Positions 47,248 through 55,137 of a stretch of DNA of 55,137 bases are shown here, piece by piece. Location of the stretch: assembly GCF_014879935.1 (NCBI RefSeq), contig NZ_JACSRD010000157.1, forward strand, positions 1 to 55,137, given 5' to 3'. The DNA is from Prosthecobacter sp. GTDB lineage: Bacteria; Verrucomicrobiota; Verrucomicrobiia; Verrucomicrobiales; Verrucomicrobiaceae. Below the pieces are notes generated by a model that was given only the letters and a program-made list of their open reading frames with translations, ran no database searches and had not been told where the DNA came from. Every line of letters begins with the position of its first letter. The stretch's first letter is position 1. The position numbers were made by a program, and so were the translations under genes.

Positions 47248-47277
47248 AGCCCGGAGCCGCAAAACTCCGGGCTTTTT
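47248..47277 (+). terminator. Intrinsic terminator after the propeller gene
   Basis: AGCCCGGAG (47248-47256), 8-nt loop, CTCCGGGCT (47265-47273), then TTTTT. Confidence 0.85.
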
Positions 47278-47373
47278 CGTGCCGGTGGCCGCCCGGCGGT
47301 GATTTGACTCCGCAGGGGCGCGCAGCCTTGACGCCTCCGGCCCTCTGGCCGACTCTCGCCGTTCTCCCCCGGC

Positions 47374-49095
47374 ATGAAGCAGTGGCTGTCACGATTGAAC
47401 CAGGCCTGGCAAAAGGCGCGCGAACTCCCCTATGTGGGGCGCAGTTTGTTTGTGCTCGGCCTCCTGGTCCTGGCGGTCGCCATGTTTTTCGGCTGGCATC
47501 ACACCCATCCGGATGATGTGGCCGGGGCGGCCATCCAGCAGGCGCAGATGGCGCAGATGGCGGTACCGGGGAGCATCGTGGTGCTCGCACGCATCCTGCC
47601 TTACCTCAATCTGTGGGTCTCCATCGGCGTGCCGTTGCTGCTGATCGTGATCTGGCGGCGGTGGGGGAATCTCACCCGCCTGATGGCGCCGGTCAGCATC
47701 GCCTCAGTATCCGTCGCTCTGTGGGCGATCACTAGCGAGCTGGTCGATTACATCGCTCATTCGCACATGACGGAGATGGGCGAGCCGCCCGCGCCGGTCG
47801 CGTTTGCCTTCAAGCTCGTCTTCATCGCCGTCGCCGTGGGTTCCTTGCCCTTGGCGCTTCAGTACTATCGCAAAACGCCGATTCTGGAGAACTACACGCT
47901 GCGCACCTTCCTCCATCCGCTGATCTTCTGCTTCGTCGCCTTCTGCTCGCTGTGGATCATCATGGACCTGCTCGACAACCTGAAGGACTTCCAGCAGGCG
48001 AAGACCAGCTTTGGCGATCTGCTCGGCTTCTACGTGGCGCTGCTGCCCTACATCTACGTCACCATCATGCCAGTGGCCCTGCTTCTGGCTGTGCTGTATG
48101 CCCTCACGCGCATGTCACGCGCCAACGAGCTCATCTCCATGCTCGGCTTCGGCCGCAGCCTTGCCCAGGTGCTGCGCCCGATCTTTCTCTGCACTCTTTA
48201 TGTCTCCGTGCTGAGCATGGCGGCGAACTACTACTGGGCGCCACGTGCCGAGGGCAATCGCAAGGCCATCGTCCGCGCCCTGAGCGAGAAGGGAAAGGAC
48301 TCCATCATGGCCTCGGCCATCATGTTCCGGAACGAGCAGACACGCCGCACCTGGTATGCCGCCACCTTCCCCTTTTCCCTGCGTGGCGGCCATGAGCGCA
48401 TGCACGGCGTGCAGGTGCGTGAGGAAAACGCGGATGGCAGCCCGGCGCGCACCATCCTCGCGCCTTCGGCCTCCTGGTCGCCGGGTGGCGGATGGCGGTT
48501 CTTCGACGGCCAGGAGATGATCTATGAAAAGGGCAGCGTCGTCGCGATGCGCCCGTTTCCGGCCCTCGCAGACGGGCAGAAGGTGCTTGAGGCGCCGGAG
48601 ATCGAGGAAACGCCCTGGGGCATCGTCAGTTACGCCCTGCGGGCCGATTTCATGAGCGTGCCGGAGCTGGTGTCCTACCTCCATGCGCATCCGAAGGCCG
48701 CGGACGACAAGCTCGCCCCCTTCCGCACGCACCTGTGGCATCGTTTTGCCCTGCCGTGGCAGATGGTGGCTCTCGTACTCGTCGCCGCGCCGCTGGGGGT
48801 CGCTTACTCGCGTCGCGGCGCCGTCGGCGGCATCGCGGGCAGTGTCTTCATCTTCTTCATCTTCATGTTCGTCGGGAATCTCTTCCTGAACCTCGGCAAA
48901 GGCGGGCACCTTCCGCCCTGGCTCACGGTCTGGATGCCTCATGTGCTCTTCGGTGCCTTCGGCTGGATGCTTTTCCGTTACCGCTCAGCCAACCGCGACC
49001 TGCCGACCCTCAAATCCCTGTTCAAAAAGGCGCCTGCGAGCATCCAGCGTCCACGCAACCGCAGCGATGCCGCCGCAGCCTCCGGCATGGCGTGA
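47374..49095 (+). CDS. LptF/LptG-type permease with an extra N-terminal membrane domain
   Basis: A 573-residue protein. Residues 1-165 contain three to four additional membrane helices (SLFVLGLLVLAVAMFFG, LWVSIGVPLLLIVI, and others). From about 171 (ILENYTLRTFLHPLIFCF) comes a YjgP/YjgQ permease with YVTIMPVALLLAVLYALTRM and a periplasmic jelly-roll region (about 305-425). C-terminal helices follow. LptF/G move LPS to the outer membrane with LptB. The added N-terminal domain is unlike usual family members. Neighbours do not include lptB. Confidence 0.8.
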   Translation: MKQWLSRLNQAWQKARELPYVGRSLFVLGLLVLAVAMFFGWHHTHPDDVAGAAIQQAQMAQMAVPGSIVVLARILPYLNLWVSIGVPLLLIVIWRRWGNLTRLMAPVSIASVSVALWAITSELVDYIAHSHMTEMGEPPAPVAFAFKLVFIAVAVGSLPLALQYYRKTPILENYTLRTFLHPLIFCFVAFCSLWIIMDLLDNLKDFQQAKTSFGDLLGFYVALLPYIYVTIMPVALLLAVLYALTRMSRANELISMLGFGRSLAQVLRPIFLCTLYVSVLSMAANYYWAPRAEGNRKAIVRALSEKGKDSIMASAIMFRNEQTRRTWYAATFPFSLRGGHERMHGVQVREENADGSPARTILAPSASWSPGGGWRFFDGQEMIYEKGSVVAMRPFPALADGQKVLEAPEIEETPWGIVSYALRADFMSVPELVSYLHAHPKAADDKLAPFRTHLWHRFALPWQMVALVLVAAPLGVAYSRRGAVGGIAGSVFIFFIFMFVGNLFLNLGKGGHLPPWLTVWMPHVLFGAFGWMLFRYRSANRDLPTLKSLFKKAPASIQRPRNRSDAAAASGMA

Positions 49096-49139
49096 ACTTG
49101 ACGCTTGAAACTTCCCGCCTGGAACTCATAGACACTTAG

Positions 49140-49883
49140 ATGCAGCAAAACTGGTCCATCCGCAGCCGCGCTCACGAGTGTGCCCTCACCGGCCGTCCCT
49201 TTGAGGATGGCGAGAGCTTCCACACCGCGATCTACTTCGATCCCGGGGAAAACGGCTACGTTCGCCGTGATGTCTGCGCCGAGGCGTGGAAACAGGAGGT
49301 TCAGGACCGCAAGCCGGTCGCTTCCTGGCGGACCATTTATCAAAAAGTCATCGCCGAGGCGAAGCCCGAAATCGCTCCCAAGGCAAGTGCGCAGGAACTG
49401 CTGCAGCGTTTCATTGAGGAAGGCGATCCGATGACGGAAAACGCCCGTTACATCCTCGCCCTCATGCTGGAGCGGAAGCGCCAGATCGTGCAGACCGCCG
49501 AGAAGGAAGTCGATGGCGCGAAGATGCTCTTCTACGAGAACAAAAAGACCGGCGAGATCTTCATCGTGCGAGATCCCGAGCTGCGTCTCGACGAAGTCGC
49601 CCAGATTCAGGAGGAAGTCGCCACCATCCTCGCCTTCGGCGGTCCCGCCGTCGAAGCCGCGAAAGCCGTGGGCGTCACCTTGACCGTCGATGGCGTCGTC
49701 CCGGCCGAAGAACCGAAGCCCGAAGGCGAACCAGCAGCCGAATCCACCGACGAACCAGCTCCGGAGACCCCGGCAGAAGCCGAGGTTTCATCCGACAGCG
49801 AGGAATCCGAGCCCTCCGAGCCTGCGGAAACCGAATCCGTCGCAGAAGAACCCACCGAGTCCACCGAAGCCGACGCTGCTTGA
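49140..49883 (+). CDS. Hypothetical protein with acidic tail
   Basis: A 247-residue protein. The N-terminal region has ECALTGRPFEDGESFHTAIY and VCAEAW, and the Cys, Cys pair could be a small metal-binding fold. A helical middle (about 80-185) follows, and a long Glu/Pro/Ser/Ala-rich disordered tail (190-247). It is upstream of pyrE with a 32-nt gap, probably the same operon. I do not recognise it. Confidence 0.65.
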   Translation: MQQNWSIRSRAHECALTGRPFEDGESFHTAIYFDPGENGYVRRDVCAEAWKQEVQDRKPVASWRTIYQKVIAEAKPEIAPKASAQELLQRFIEEGDPMTENARYILALMLERKRQIVQTAEKEVDGAKMLFYENKKTGEIFIVRDPELRLDEVAQIQEEVATILAFGGPAVEAAKAVGVTLTVDGVVPAEEPKPEGEPAAESTDEPAPETPAEAEVSSDSEESEPSEPAETESVAEEPTESTEADAA

Positions 49884-49915
49884 TCCCGCATCACTTATCC
49901 CTCATCCCCGATCCC

Positions 49916-50485
49916 ATGTCCCTCCAGCAAGACCGCGAAGAACTCCGCCAGATTTTGAAATCGAAGTCCGTGAAGACGGGCAAATTCACCCTCGCCTCCG
50001 GCAAGGAGAGCGATCTCTATGTCGATTGCCGCGTCACCACGCTCGATTCGCGAGGCGCGGTGCTCGTCGGCCGTGTGCTGCATGACCTGCTGCGGAAGGA
50101 AGAGGCGAAACGCGGCCTCAGCATCGGCTCCCTCGGCGGTTTGACCATGGGTGCGGACCCCATCACGCTGGCCGTGGCCATGAGTTCCAGCATGGCGGGT
50201 GACACACCGCCTGTGCAGGCCTTTGTCGTGCGCAAGGAGCCGAAAGGCCACGGCCGCGGCAAGCGCATCGAGGGCAACTTCATCGCCGGGCAGCCCGTCG
50301 TCGTCGTCGATGACGTCATCACCACGGGCGGTTCCACGTTGAAGGCCATCGAAGCCATCGAGCAGGAAGGCGGCAAGGTCGCCTTCGCCCTCATCCTCGT
50401 CGATCGCGACGAAGGCGGCCGCGACGCCATCGAAAGCGCCGGCTACCCCGTCGTCGCCGCCTTCACCCGGGCCGACCTGGTGTGA
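49916..50485 (+). CDS. pyrE: Orotate phosphoribosyltransferase
   Basis: A 189-residue type I phosphoribosyltransferase. VKTGKFTLASGKESDLYVDC at the start and the PRPP loop VVVVDDVITTGGSTLKA (about 130-146) are typical, with RKEPKGHGRGKRIEG as the flexible loop. It makes OMP from orotate. The ATG at 49916 is chosen over an upstream TTG. It is the only pyrimidine gene in the window. Confidence 0.95.
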   Translation: MSLQQDREELRQILKSKSVKTGKFTLASGKESDLYVDCRVTTLDSRGAVLVGRVLHDLLRKEEAKRGLSIGSLGGLTMGADPITLAVAMSSSMAGDTPPVQAFVVRKEPKGHGRGKRIEGNFIAGQPVVVVDDVITTGGSTLKAIEAIEQEGGKVAFALILVDRDEGGRDAIESAGYPVVAAFTRADLV

Positions 50486-50579
50486 TGCCATGCGGCGCCC
50501 TCCTCCACCGGGCTTGTCTCCGCATTCTCCGAACTGGCGGCTTGCGCTCACCGGCTGCCCTTGTGCTAGCATGCCGGTG

Positions 50580-51527
50580 ATGAAACTTCGTCATTTCCTC
50601 CTCCTCGGCACCGCCCTGATCGCAGCGTGCGGCAAGACATCCGACAAACCTGCCGCCAAAGGCGCCATTGGCGTGTCACTGCTCACCCTGCAGAACCCGT
50701 TCTTCAAAGTGATCGGCGACAACATCACCGCCGAGGCGGCGAAGAGTGGTTATGACACGCTCGTGGTCAGCGCGGACAACGATGTGGCCCGCCAGAGCAA
50801 CCAGGTGAAGGATTTCATTGTGAAAAAGGCCGCTGCGATCGTGCTGAGCCCGGCGGATTCGAAGGCGATCGTGCCGGTTATCCAGGAGGCAAACGCAGCA
50901 GGCATTCCCGTCTTCACCGTCGATGTGCCGTGCAACGAGCCCGGCGTGAAGATCGTGACGCAGGTGGCCACGGACAACTTCGGCGGCGGCAAGGAGGCCG
51001 GCAAAGCGATGATCGAGGCGCTCAAAGGCCAGGGTGGCAAGATCGGTGTGCTCGATCTGAAGGCCGTCGAGTCCTGCATCCTGCGCGTGAAGGGATTCAA
51101 GGAGGTGATCGACGCGCACAACGCGACGGCAACACTAAAGATCGAGATCGTCAGCGAACTCGACGGCGGCGGCGCGAAGGACAAGGGCTACAAGGCGGCG
51201 GAAGACATGCTGCAGGCGCATCCCGATCTCGTCGGCATCTTTGCCATCAATGATCCCTCCGCGCTCGGCGCTCGTGGAGCGCTCGAAAAAGCCGGGAAGG
51301 CCGACAAGGTCGTCATCATTGGCTTTGACGGCCAGCCGGAGGGCAAGCAGGCCATCAAGGACGGCAAGATTTACGCCGATCCCATCCAGTTTCCCGAAAA
51401 GATGGGCGTCGAGGTCGTTCGCGCTTTCATCCGGCACTCAAAAGGCGAGGAGTTGCCGCCGCAGATGCTCATTCCGACGAGTTTGTACCGTCAAAGCGAT
51501 GGCGCGGCCGATGCATCGCTGAAATAG
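50580..51527 (+). CDS. Sugar ABC transporter substrate-binding lipoprotein (RbsB-like)
   Basis: A 315-residue protein with lipobox LIAAC, then IGVSLLTLQNPFFKVIGDNI at the mature start. KKAAAIVLSPADSKAIVPVI and a late GQPEGKQAIKDGKIYADPIQ show the periplasmic type I sugar-binding fold. It probably binds a monosaccharide. No permease or ATPase gene is adjacent. Confidence 0.88.
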   Translation: MKLRHFLLLGTALIAACGKTSDKPAAKGAIGVSLLTLQNPFFKVIGDNITAEAAKSGYDTLVVSADNDVARQSNQVKDFIVKKAAAIVLSPADSKAIVPVIQEANAAGIPVFTVDVPCNEPGVKIVTQVATDNFGGGKEAGKAMIEALKGQGGKIGVLDLKAVESCILRVKGFKEVIDAHNATATLKIEIVSELDGGGAKDKGYKAAEDMLQAHPDLVGIFAINDPSALGARGALEKAGKADKVVIIGFDGQPEGKQAIKDGKIYADPIQFPEKMGVEVVRAFIRHSKGEELPPQMLIPTSLYRQSDGAADASLK

Positions 51528-51544
51528 TCTCATCCTGATTGGTC

Positions 51545-52078
51545 ATGAAGCCGCTTATCCTTCTCGCCTCGCTCCTCCTTGGCATCGCCGTCGTTCCGGC
51601 GGCTGAACCACGACCAGCATCCGAATTCACCACCACGGACCCGAAGAAGGTGAAGATCCTGGAGGATTCGTCGCTGGAGAAAGAGCCGGAGATCGACCAC
51701 TTCAGGCACCTGTGCCCCGGACTCGGCGGCTATCAGGTGATCCACGAAGGCGGCGACCTGCGGAGCTGGATCAACCTCGTTTACGACGGCCGGAAGACCG
51801 ACCTGATGAACGACACCCTCACCGCCTGCCCCGGCCAGTTCCCGGCGAAGGCCAACCACGTCGTGCAATGGCGTGGATTCCGCCGGGGCGATGCGTTTGT
51901 GCCTTATGCGGTCATCTTCCGCATGGCCTCCTCCAGCGACGATGAGAAGCAGTCGATCCTGGAGACGCTGATCGTGATCAAGCTCGACAAGGAGAAGACG
52001 CGAGTCGTCGGCCATGTCGCGGCGAAAGAAGGAAACACCAAGGCGGAGGCGCTGGCGGACAAGCTGTGCAAGCCATGA
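51545..52078 (+). CDS. Hypothetical exported protein
   Basis: A 177-residue protein with signal peptide MKPLILLASLLLGIAVVPAA. A compact beta-rich domain (DHFRHLCPGLGGYQVIHEGG, VVQWRGFRRGDAFVPYAVIF) follows. It overlaps the SGNH gene by ATGA, so they are co-translated. Family unknown. Confidence 0.65.
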   Translation: MKPLILLASLLLGIAVVPAAEPRPASEFTTTDPKKVKILEDSSLEKEPEIDHFRHLCPGLGGYQVIHEGGDLRSWINLVYDGRKTDLMNDTLTACPGQFPAKANHVVQWRGFRRGDAFVPYAVIFRMASSSDDEKQSILETLIVIKLDKEKTRVVGHVAAKEGNTKAEALADKLCKP

Positions 52079-52932
52079 ACACGGACTCCGGCACTTCATG
52101 GTCCCGCCGCCGCGTGATGACCGCCGCTCTGGCCGGTTTCGGCTGCCGCGTGGCCGCTGAGGAAGGCGGTCTGCCACACGTGCGCATCCTGTTCCTCGGG
52201 AACAGCTACACGGCAGGCCACAGCGTTCCCGCCATGGTGGGGGAGGTGCTGCTTTCGTCCCAGGTTCTCGCGCCGCACATCGGCAGCTACTTGCAGAGCA
52301 GCTACCGGCTGGCGCAACACGCCGCCGATCCGGATGCGCTGAAGCTGCTGAAGCAGGGCGCCGACGATGGCAGGCCCTGGGATGTGCTCGTGGTGCAGGA
52401 GCAGAGCATCCTGTCTTCTGTCGCCGCCGTGAATGAGGAAGCGCGGCAGATGATGAACGAGGGTTTCACCAAGCTCGTGGCGCTGGCCCTGGAGGCGAAC
52501 CCGAAGATGCTCATCGTCGATTTCCAGGTCTGGGCACGGCATGCGAGGCTGTGGAAAGAGCAATCGCGTGAGGCTCTGAGCACCGGCAGGACTCCGGCCG
52601 AGGCGCACACGCGCATCCGGCTCGCCAATGCCCGTGCCGCGCAGGCTGCCCGGGAAAAGCATCCAGGGGCCAGCATTCTCGTCAGCCCCGTCGGGGATTT
52701 CTGGTGGCTCGTGGCCGACACCTACCCGGCGCTGCCGCTTTACTCCGATGACGGCACGCATCCCGACATGCTCGGCGCCATTCTCACCGCTCTCATCATC
52801 GCCGGAACCATCGGCGGCCGTGCGGTCATTGAGAACTCCACCTGGATCGGCGAATGCCCCTTCGACCAGGTCGAGCGTGTGAAGAAAGTGCTGCTCGACC
52901 ATCCCGAAGTGTTCAAGAACGCAGGGAAGTGA
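52075..52932 (+). CDS. Tat-exported SGNH-hydrolase-like protein
   Basis: A 285-residue protein. An RRRVMTAALAGFG twin-arginine-like signal is followed by ILFLGNSYTAGHSVP (a GNSYT block I, Ser nucleophile), VVQEQSIL and a C-terminal LYSDDGTHPDMLGAIL block V with Asp/His. This is the SGNH layout without GDSL spelling. The ATG at 52075 overlaps the preceding stop. The substrate is probably an esterified glycan. Confidence 0.78.
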   Translation: MNTDSGTSWSRRRVMTAALAGFGCRVAAEEGGLPHVRILFLGNSYTAGHSVPAMVGEVLLSSQVLAPHIGSYLQSSYRLAQHAADPDALKLLKQGADDGRPWDVLVVQEQSILSSVAAVNEEARQMMNEGFTKLVALALEANPKMLIVDFQVWARHARLWKEQSREALSTGRTPAEAHTRIRLANARAAQAAREKHPGASILVSPVGDFWWLVADTYPALPLYSDDGTHPDMLGAILTALIIAGTIGGRAVIENSTWIGECPFDQVERVKKVLLDHPEVFKNAGK

Positions 52933-52970
52933 ATGAGAATGCGACATCCTCGGCCAGCCATCCTCTTTTC

Positions 52971-53441
52971 GTGACCAAACAAGCCGTCCTCGACCAGTTT
53001 CGCGCCGTGCTGAATGCCGAGCTCGCCTCGCTGACGCGGGCGGCACATGATTCGTTTGCAGCAGCCACCGATCCAGACAGCAAAGCGGAGAACAAATACG
53101 ACACGCGCACCCTGGAGGCCTCGTATGTCGCTCGTGGTCAGGCGAAACGCGTGGCGGAGCTTCGCGAAGCCGTCCAGGCCTTTGCCGCCATGTCAGGCAA
53201 TGCGTTGGAGCCAGGCGCGGCGGTCACTGTGGGAGCGCTGGTGACTTTGGAAACGCCGGAAGAGCTGGCGCACTATTTCCTCGGCCCGTTCGCCGGCGGC
53301 ACGGAGATCGTGCATGAGCGCCAGGAGGTCGTGGTCATCACGCCTGCGTCACCGTTGGGACAGAAGCTCGTCGGCAGACGTGAGGGTGAGTCGATCGCCT
53401 TGCGTCCCGGCGTCACCGCCAGGGTGGCCGCGGTGGTTTGA
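52971..53441 (+). CDS. GreA/GreB-family elongation-factor-like protein
   Basis: A 156-residue protein: a short N-terminal coiled coil (KQAVLDQFRAVLNAELASL) including the sequence KAENKYDTRTLEASYVARGQ, then a compact C-terminal domain (GAAVTVGALVTLETPEELAH, SPLGQKLVGRREGESIALR) that resembles the FKBP-like Gre domain. GTG at 52971 gives MTKQAVLDQ; an upstream GTG at 52929 is possible. Family proteins bind RNA polymerase, but this variant's role is unproven. Confidence 0.65.
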   Translation: MTKQAVLDQFRAVLNAELASLTRAAHDSFAAATDPDSKAENKYDTRTLEASYVARGQAKRVAELREAVQAFAAMSGNALEPGAAVTVGALVTLETPEELAHYFLGPFAGGTEIVHERQEVVVITPASPLGQKLVGRREGESIALRPGVTARVAAVV

Positions 53442-53443
53442 GA

Positions 53444-54511
53444 TTACGAGCAGTCACAGCCGCAGCATTCGATGCCGTCGCCGTCGCAGGGATTGCAGTC
53501 GCACATCGATCCGCCGCCACGGCCGGGTTTGCAGCAGCGGAAGATGTCGCAGCACCCGCTGCAGTCGCAGTCGCAGCAATCGCATCGATCACAGCAGCGG
53601 TCGCGCTGCCGTTCCGTGCGCTCCAGAGGAGACTGCGGGTGCTGGCGTCGCGTGGCCTTGCCTTTGCCACTGCCGGACACCTGCCTCACCCGCTGCTCCG
53701 CCCCTTCGATAAGGACTGAATTGAGCAGATCGCGGTGCCTGCGCAGCGGAAGCTGAAGAAAGGCGGCCCGCAGCCGCTGCAATGCGGCCTCCAACATCGG
53801 CAACACGGCCTCACGCCGGCCATTGATGTCTGGAAAGGCATGCAGCGGATTGAACTGGCCGCGCTTCCGGTCACGGTACCAGTCATCCCAGGCATCGTGG
53901 GCGTAAATGAGAAAGCCGAGGCTTTCGCCAAGCTCGCTCAAAGCAGCCCGGGACTGCGGCACGGCACAAACCTCTGCCAGATGGCCGACGATCTCGCCAT
54001 AGGCGGCGCTCGTCGGCCGTGAACAGGCCTGAAGATCACGGGAGCTGCCTTCGATGTCATTTTGCCCTGCCACCCAGCCACGCACCTCCTTCACAGGAAA
54101 GCGCCACGCGTGGAGCAGCCCGAGAGCCCTTGAGATCGATCCATCGGCCAGCCGCCCTCCGACGTTCGCGGCCAGCCGCCGCCAGCCGCGTTCGTCTTGC
54201 ACATCGTCATCAATCTTGGCGCTGAGGCCGCAGATCGTGATGGCAGCGGCGTATTGCAGCACCGGACTGTCTGCCACGAGATCGCGTGGAGTGGCGAAAC
54301 GATTGCAGCACGTCGTGCGCTCGAATGAGGGCGGATCACCGGTCAAAGCCGAGCCCAGCAACGCGAGGAAGGTGCTGTCGCGATTCACCAGCCAGCGGCC
54401 CCAGGCACCGTAATCACGATGCAGACCGGTGCCCAGGCCGCAGAAGTGCGCGCGGTAAAGGGCACCGGCTTTTTCACAACACATCGCAGGACCCGGGAGA
54501 TAGCCGAACAT
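53444..54511 (-). CDS. DUF5685-family protein with a cysteine-rich C-terminal tail
   Basis: A 355-residue protein. It begins MFGYLPGPAMCCEKAGALY and has a helical domain (about 1-290) with RAHFCGLGTGLHRDYG, typical of DUF5685 proteins. The last about 50 residues contain 18 cysteines, mostly as CDC, CC and CxC pairs (RCCDRCDCCDCDCSGCCD, IECCGCDCS), suggesting metal binding or heavy modification. It is the second gene of a two-gene minus-strand unit, downstream of a small membrane protein. Function is unknown. Confidence 0.75.
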   Translation of the reverse strand: MFGYLPGPAMCCEKAGALYRAHFCGLGTGLHRDYGAWGRWLVNRDSTFLALLGSALTGDPPSFERTTCCNRFATPRDLVADSPVLQYAAAITICGLSAKIDDDVQDERGWRRLAANVGGRLADGSISRALGLLHAWRFPVKEVRGWVAGQNDIEGSSRDLQACSRPTSAAYGEIVGHLAEVCAVPQSRAALSELGESLGFLIYAHDAWDDWYRDRKRGQFNPLHAFPDINGRREAVLPMLEAALQRLRAAFLQLPLRRHRDLLNSVLIEGAEQRVRQVSGSGKGKATRRQHPQSPLERTERQRDRCCDRCDCCDCDCSGCCDIFRCCKPGRGGGSMCDCNPCDGDGIECCGCDCS

Positions 54512-54550
54512 GGGCCGATGATGTGGAGCCGATGCAACTCCGCGAGCGGA

Positions 54551-54889
54551 TTATGCGCTGGCACGACCGCGATTCGTCCGAGCGCGATGAATGACGGCCA
54601 GGACGAGCCCGATCACCAGCCAGCACATGCCGAGCAGCACGATGGCCCATTTAAGCCGCGAAGCCGCCCCGGCGATCATCAATGTGCCTGTTTGGATGGT
54701 GTTGGTGACGACGATCTGACGCAGACCGTGGTTCTCCACCAGATCGAGAACGCCTGCCAGCAGTTGCGCCGCCGCCAGCCATCGCGCGAACGCCGGAGCC
54801 CCAGGCCACAGATGGCCCCACGCATCTCCGGCGCACCAGCACAGCAGACATAGAAGCGGCGCATAACAGCAGATGAACCACGTGTCCAT
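54551..54889 (-). CDS. Small membrane protein
   Basis: A 112-residue protein with about three hydrophobic helices (FICCYAPLLCLLCWCAG, FARWLAAAQLLAGVLDLV, WAIVLLGMCWLVIGLVLAV). No family recognised. It precedes the DUF5685 gene by 39 nt, so the two may be co-transcribed. Confidence 0.55.
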   Translation of the reverse strand: MDTWFICCYAPLLCLLCWCAGDAWGHLWPGAPAFARWLAAAQLLAGVLDLVENHGLRQIVVTNTIQTGTLMIAGAASRLKWAIVLLGMCWLVIGLVLAVIHRARTNRGRASA

Positions 54890-55137
54890 TTCAAGGTGCG
54901 TCAGCAGCGCCTTGCGCCGCTAAGCTTGATGTCGAGTTCGGCTCCGCGCTGCACAAGGACAACGAAATCCTCGTCGAGGCCAAAACGGCGAACGATCCCG
55001 ATGACCAACCGCGCTCCAAAGCCAAGGGCGAGAGCTACAACCGCACCTACGCGGCCTCATCGCGGCCCGCGGCCGATTTCACCGATTACACGATCGCCGA
55101 TGATGCCATCGCCACGCTGGAGCAATTCAAGGCGCGG
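54877..55137 (+). CDS. Open frame running off the right edge, no start codon seen
   Basis: From the in-frame TGA at 54874 the frame is open to the edge and its codon use looks coding (KLDVEFGSALHKDNEILVEA, later DDAIATLEQFKAR). No ATG or GTG precedes the conserved-looking part. It could be the start of a gene with an unusual start or a decayed one. Confidence 0.4.

Overview
The window looks like chromosomal DNA of a high-GC Verrucomicrobiota bacterium, most likely from the Verrucomicrobiales (Prosthecobacter/Verrucomicrobium-like). I infer this from the mix of exported formylglycine sulfatases, neutral-ceramidase-like hydrolases, PQQ-type propeller proteins, a Tat-exported Gfo/Idh/MocA oxidoreductase, a MurC-MurB fusion, and many palindromic intergenic elements. 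No rRNA, tRNA or CRISPR array was recognised.

Positions 1-18,000 are a scavenging region. It holds an SsuD-like flavin monooxygenase, a YdhS-like FAD protein, a ROK regulator, an exported propeller-type glycosidase-like protein, two ceramidase-like hydrolases, a galactonate/mannonate dehydratase-type enolase, a ThuA protein, an MFS carrier, a hydroxyisobutyrate-dehydrogenase-like enzyme, a sialate-O-acetylesterase-like SGNH enzyme and a sulfatase. The esterase, dehydrogenase, MFS and ceramidase genes form one minus-strand operon behind a highly structured leader. An AT-richer orphan gene and an ATPase remnant (14.95-15.96 kb) look like a small acquired patch.

Positions 18,000-26,130 are the mobile part. 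A MbcA/ParS-type antitoxin and RES toxin pair has an operator-like palindrome inside its promoter. Next come two separate REP-associated tyrosine transposases (RAYTs), each bracketed by its own palindromic REP unit. Both RAYT stop codons, and that of the neighbouring murC-murB gene, are the TAG of the REP's GTAG signature. Between the two RAYT units lie an alpha/beta hydrolase, a CBS/DRTGG manganese pyrophosphatase, LeuD and an O-antigen-ligase-like protein.

Positions 26,130-45,840 are mostly housekeeping: MurC-MurB, a CorA-like protein without GMN, PBP1C, small envelope proteins, an HTTM protein, a GlsB/YeaQ-type protein, a second sulfatase, groES-groEL, a lipoprotein pair and dnaK. Divergent from dnaK is an isolated nuoB-nuoC pair. 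No CIRCE element is visible at groES or dnaK, but the dnaK-nuoB gap carries a four-site TGGCAC array. Positions 45,840-55,137 hold a PQQ-propeller protein, an LptF/G-like permease with an extra N-terminal membrane domain, pyrE, an orphan sugar-binding lipoprotein, a small SGNH operon, a GreA-like factor and a DUF5685 protein with an extremely cysteine-rich tail.

A recurring theme is intergenic fold-back elements made of short tandem units followed by their inverted copies. At least seven are present with different sequences but similar architecture. Another theme is promoters whose -10 box abuts the start codon, suggesting leaderless mRNAs.
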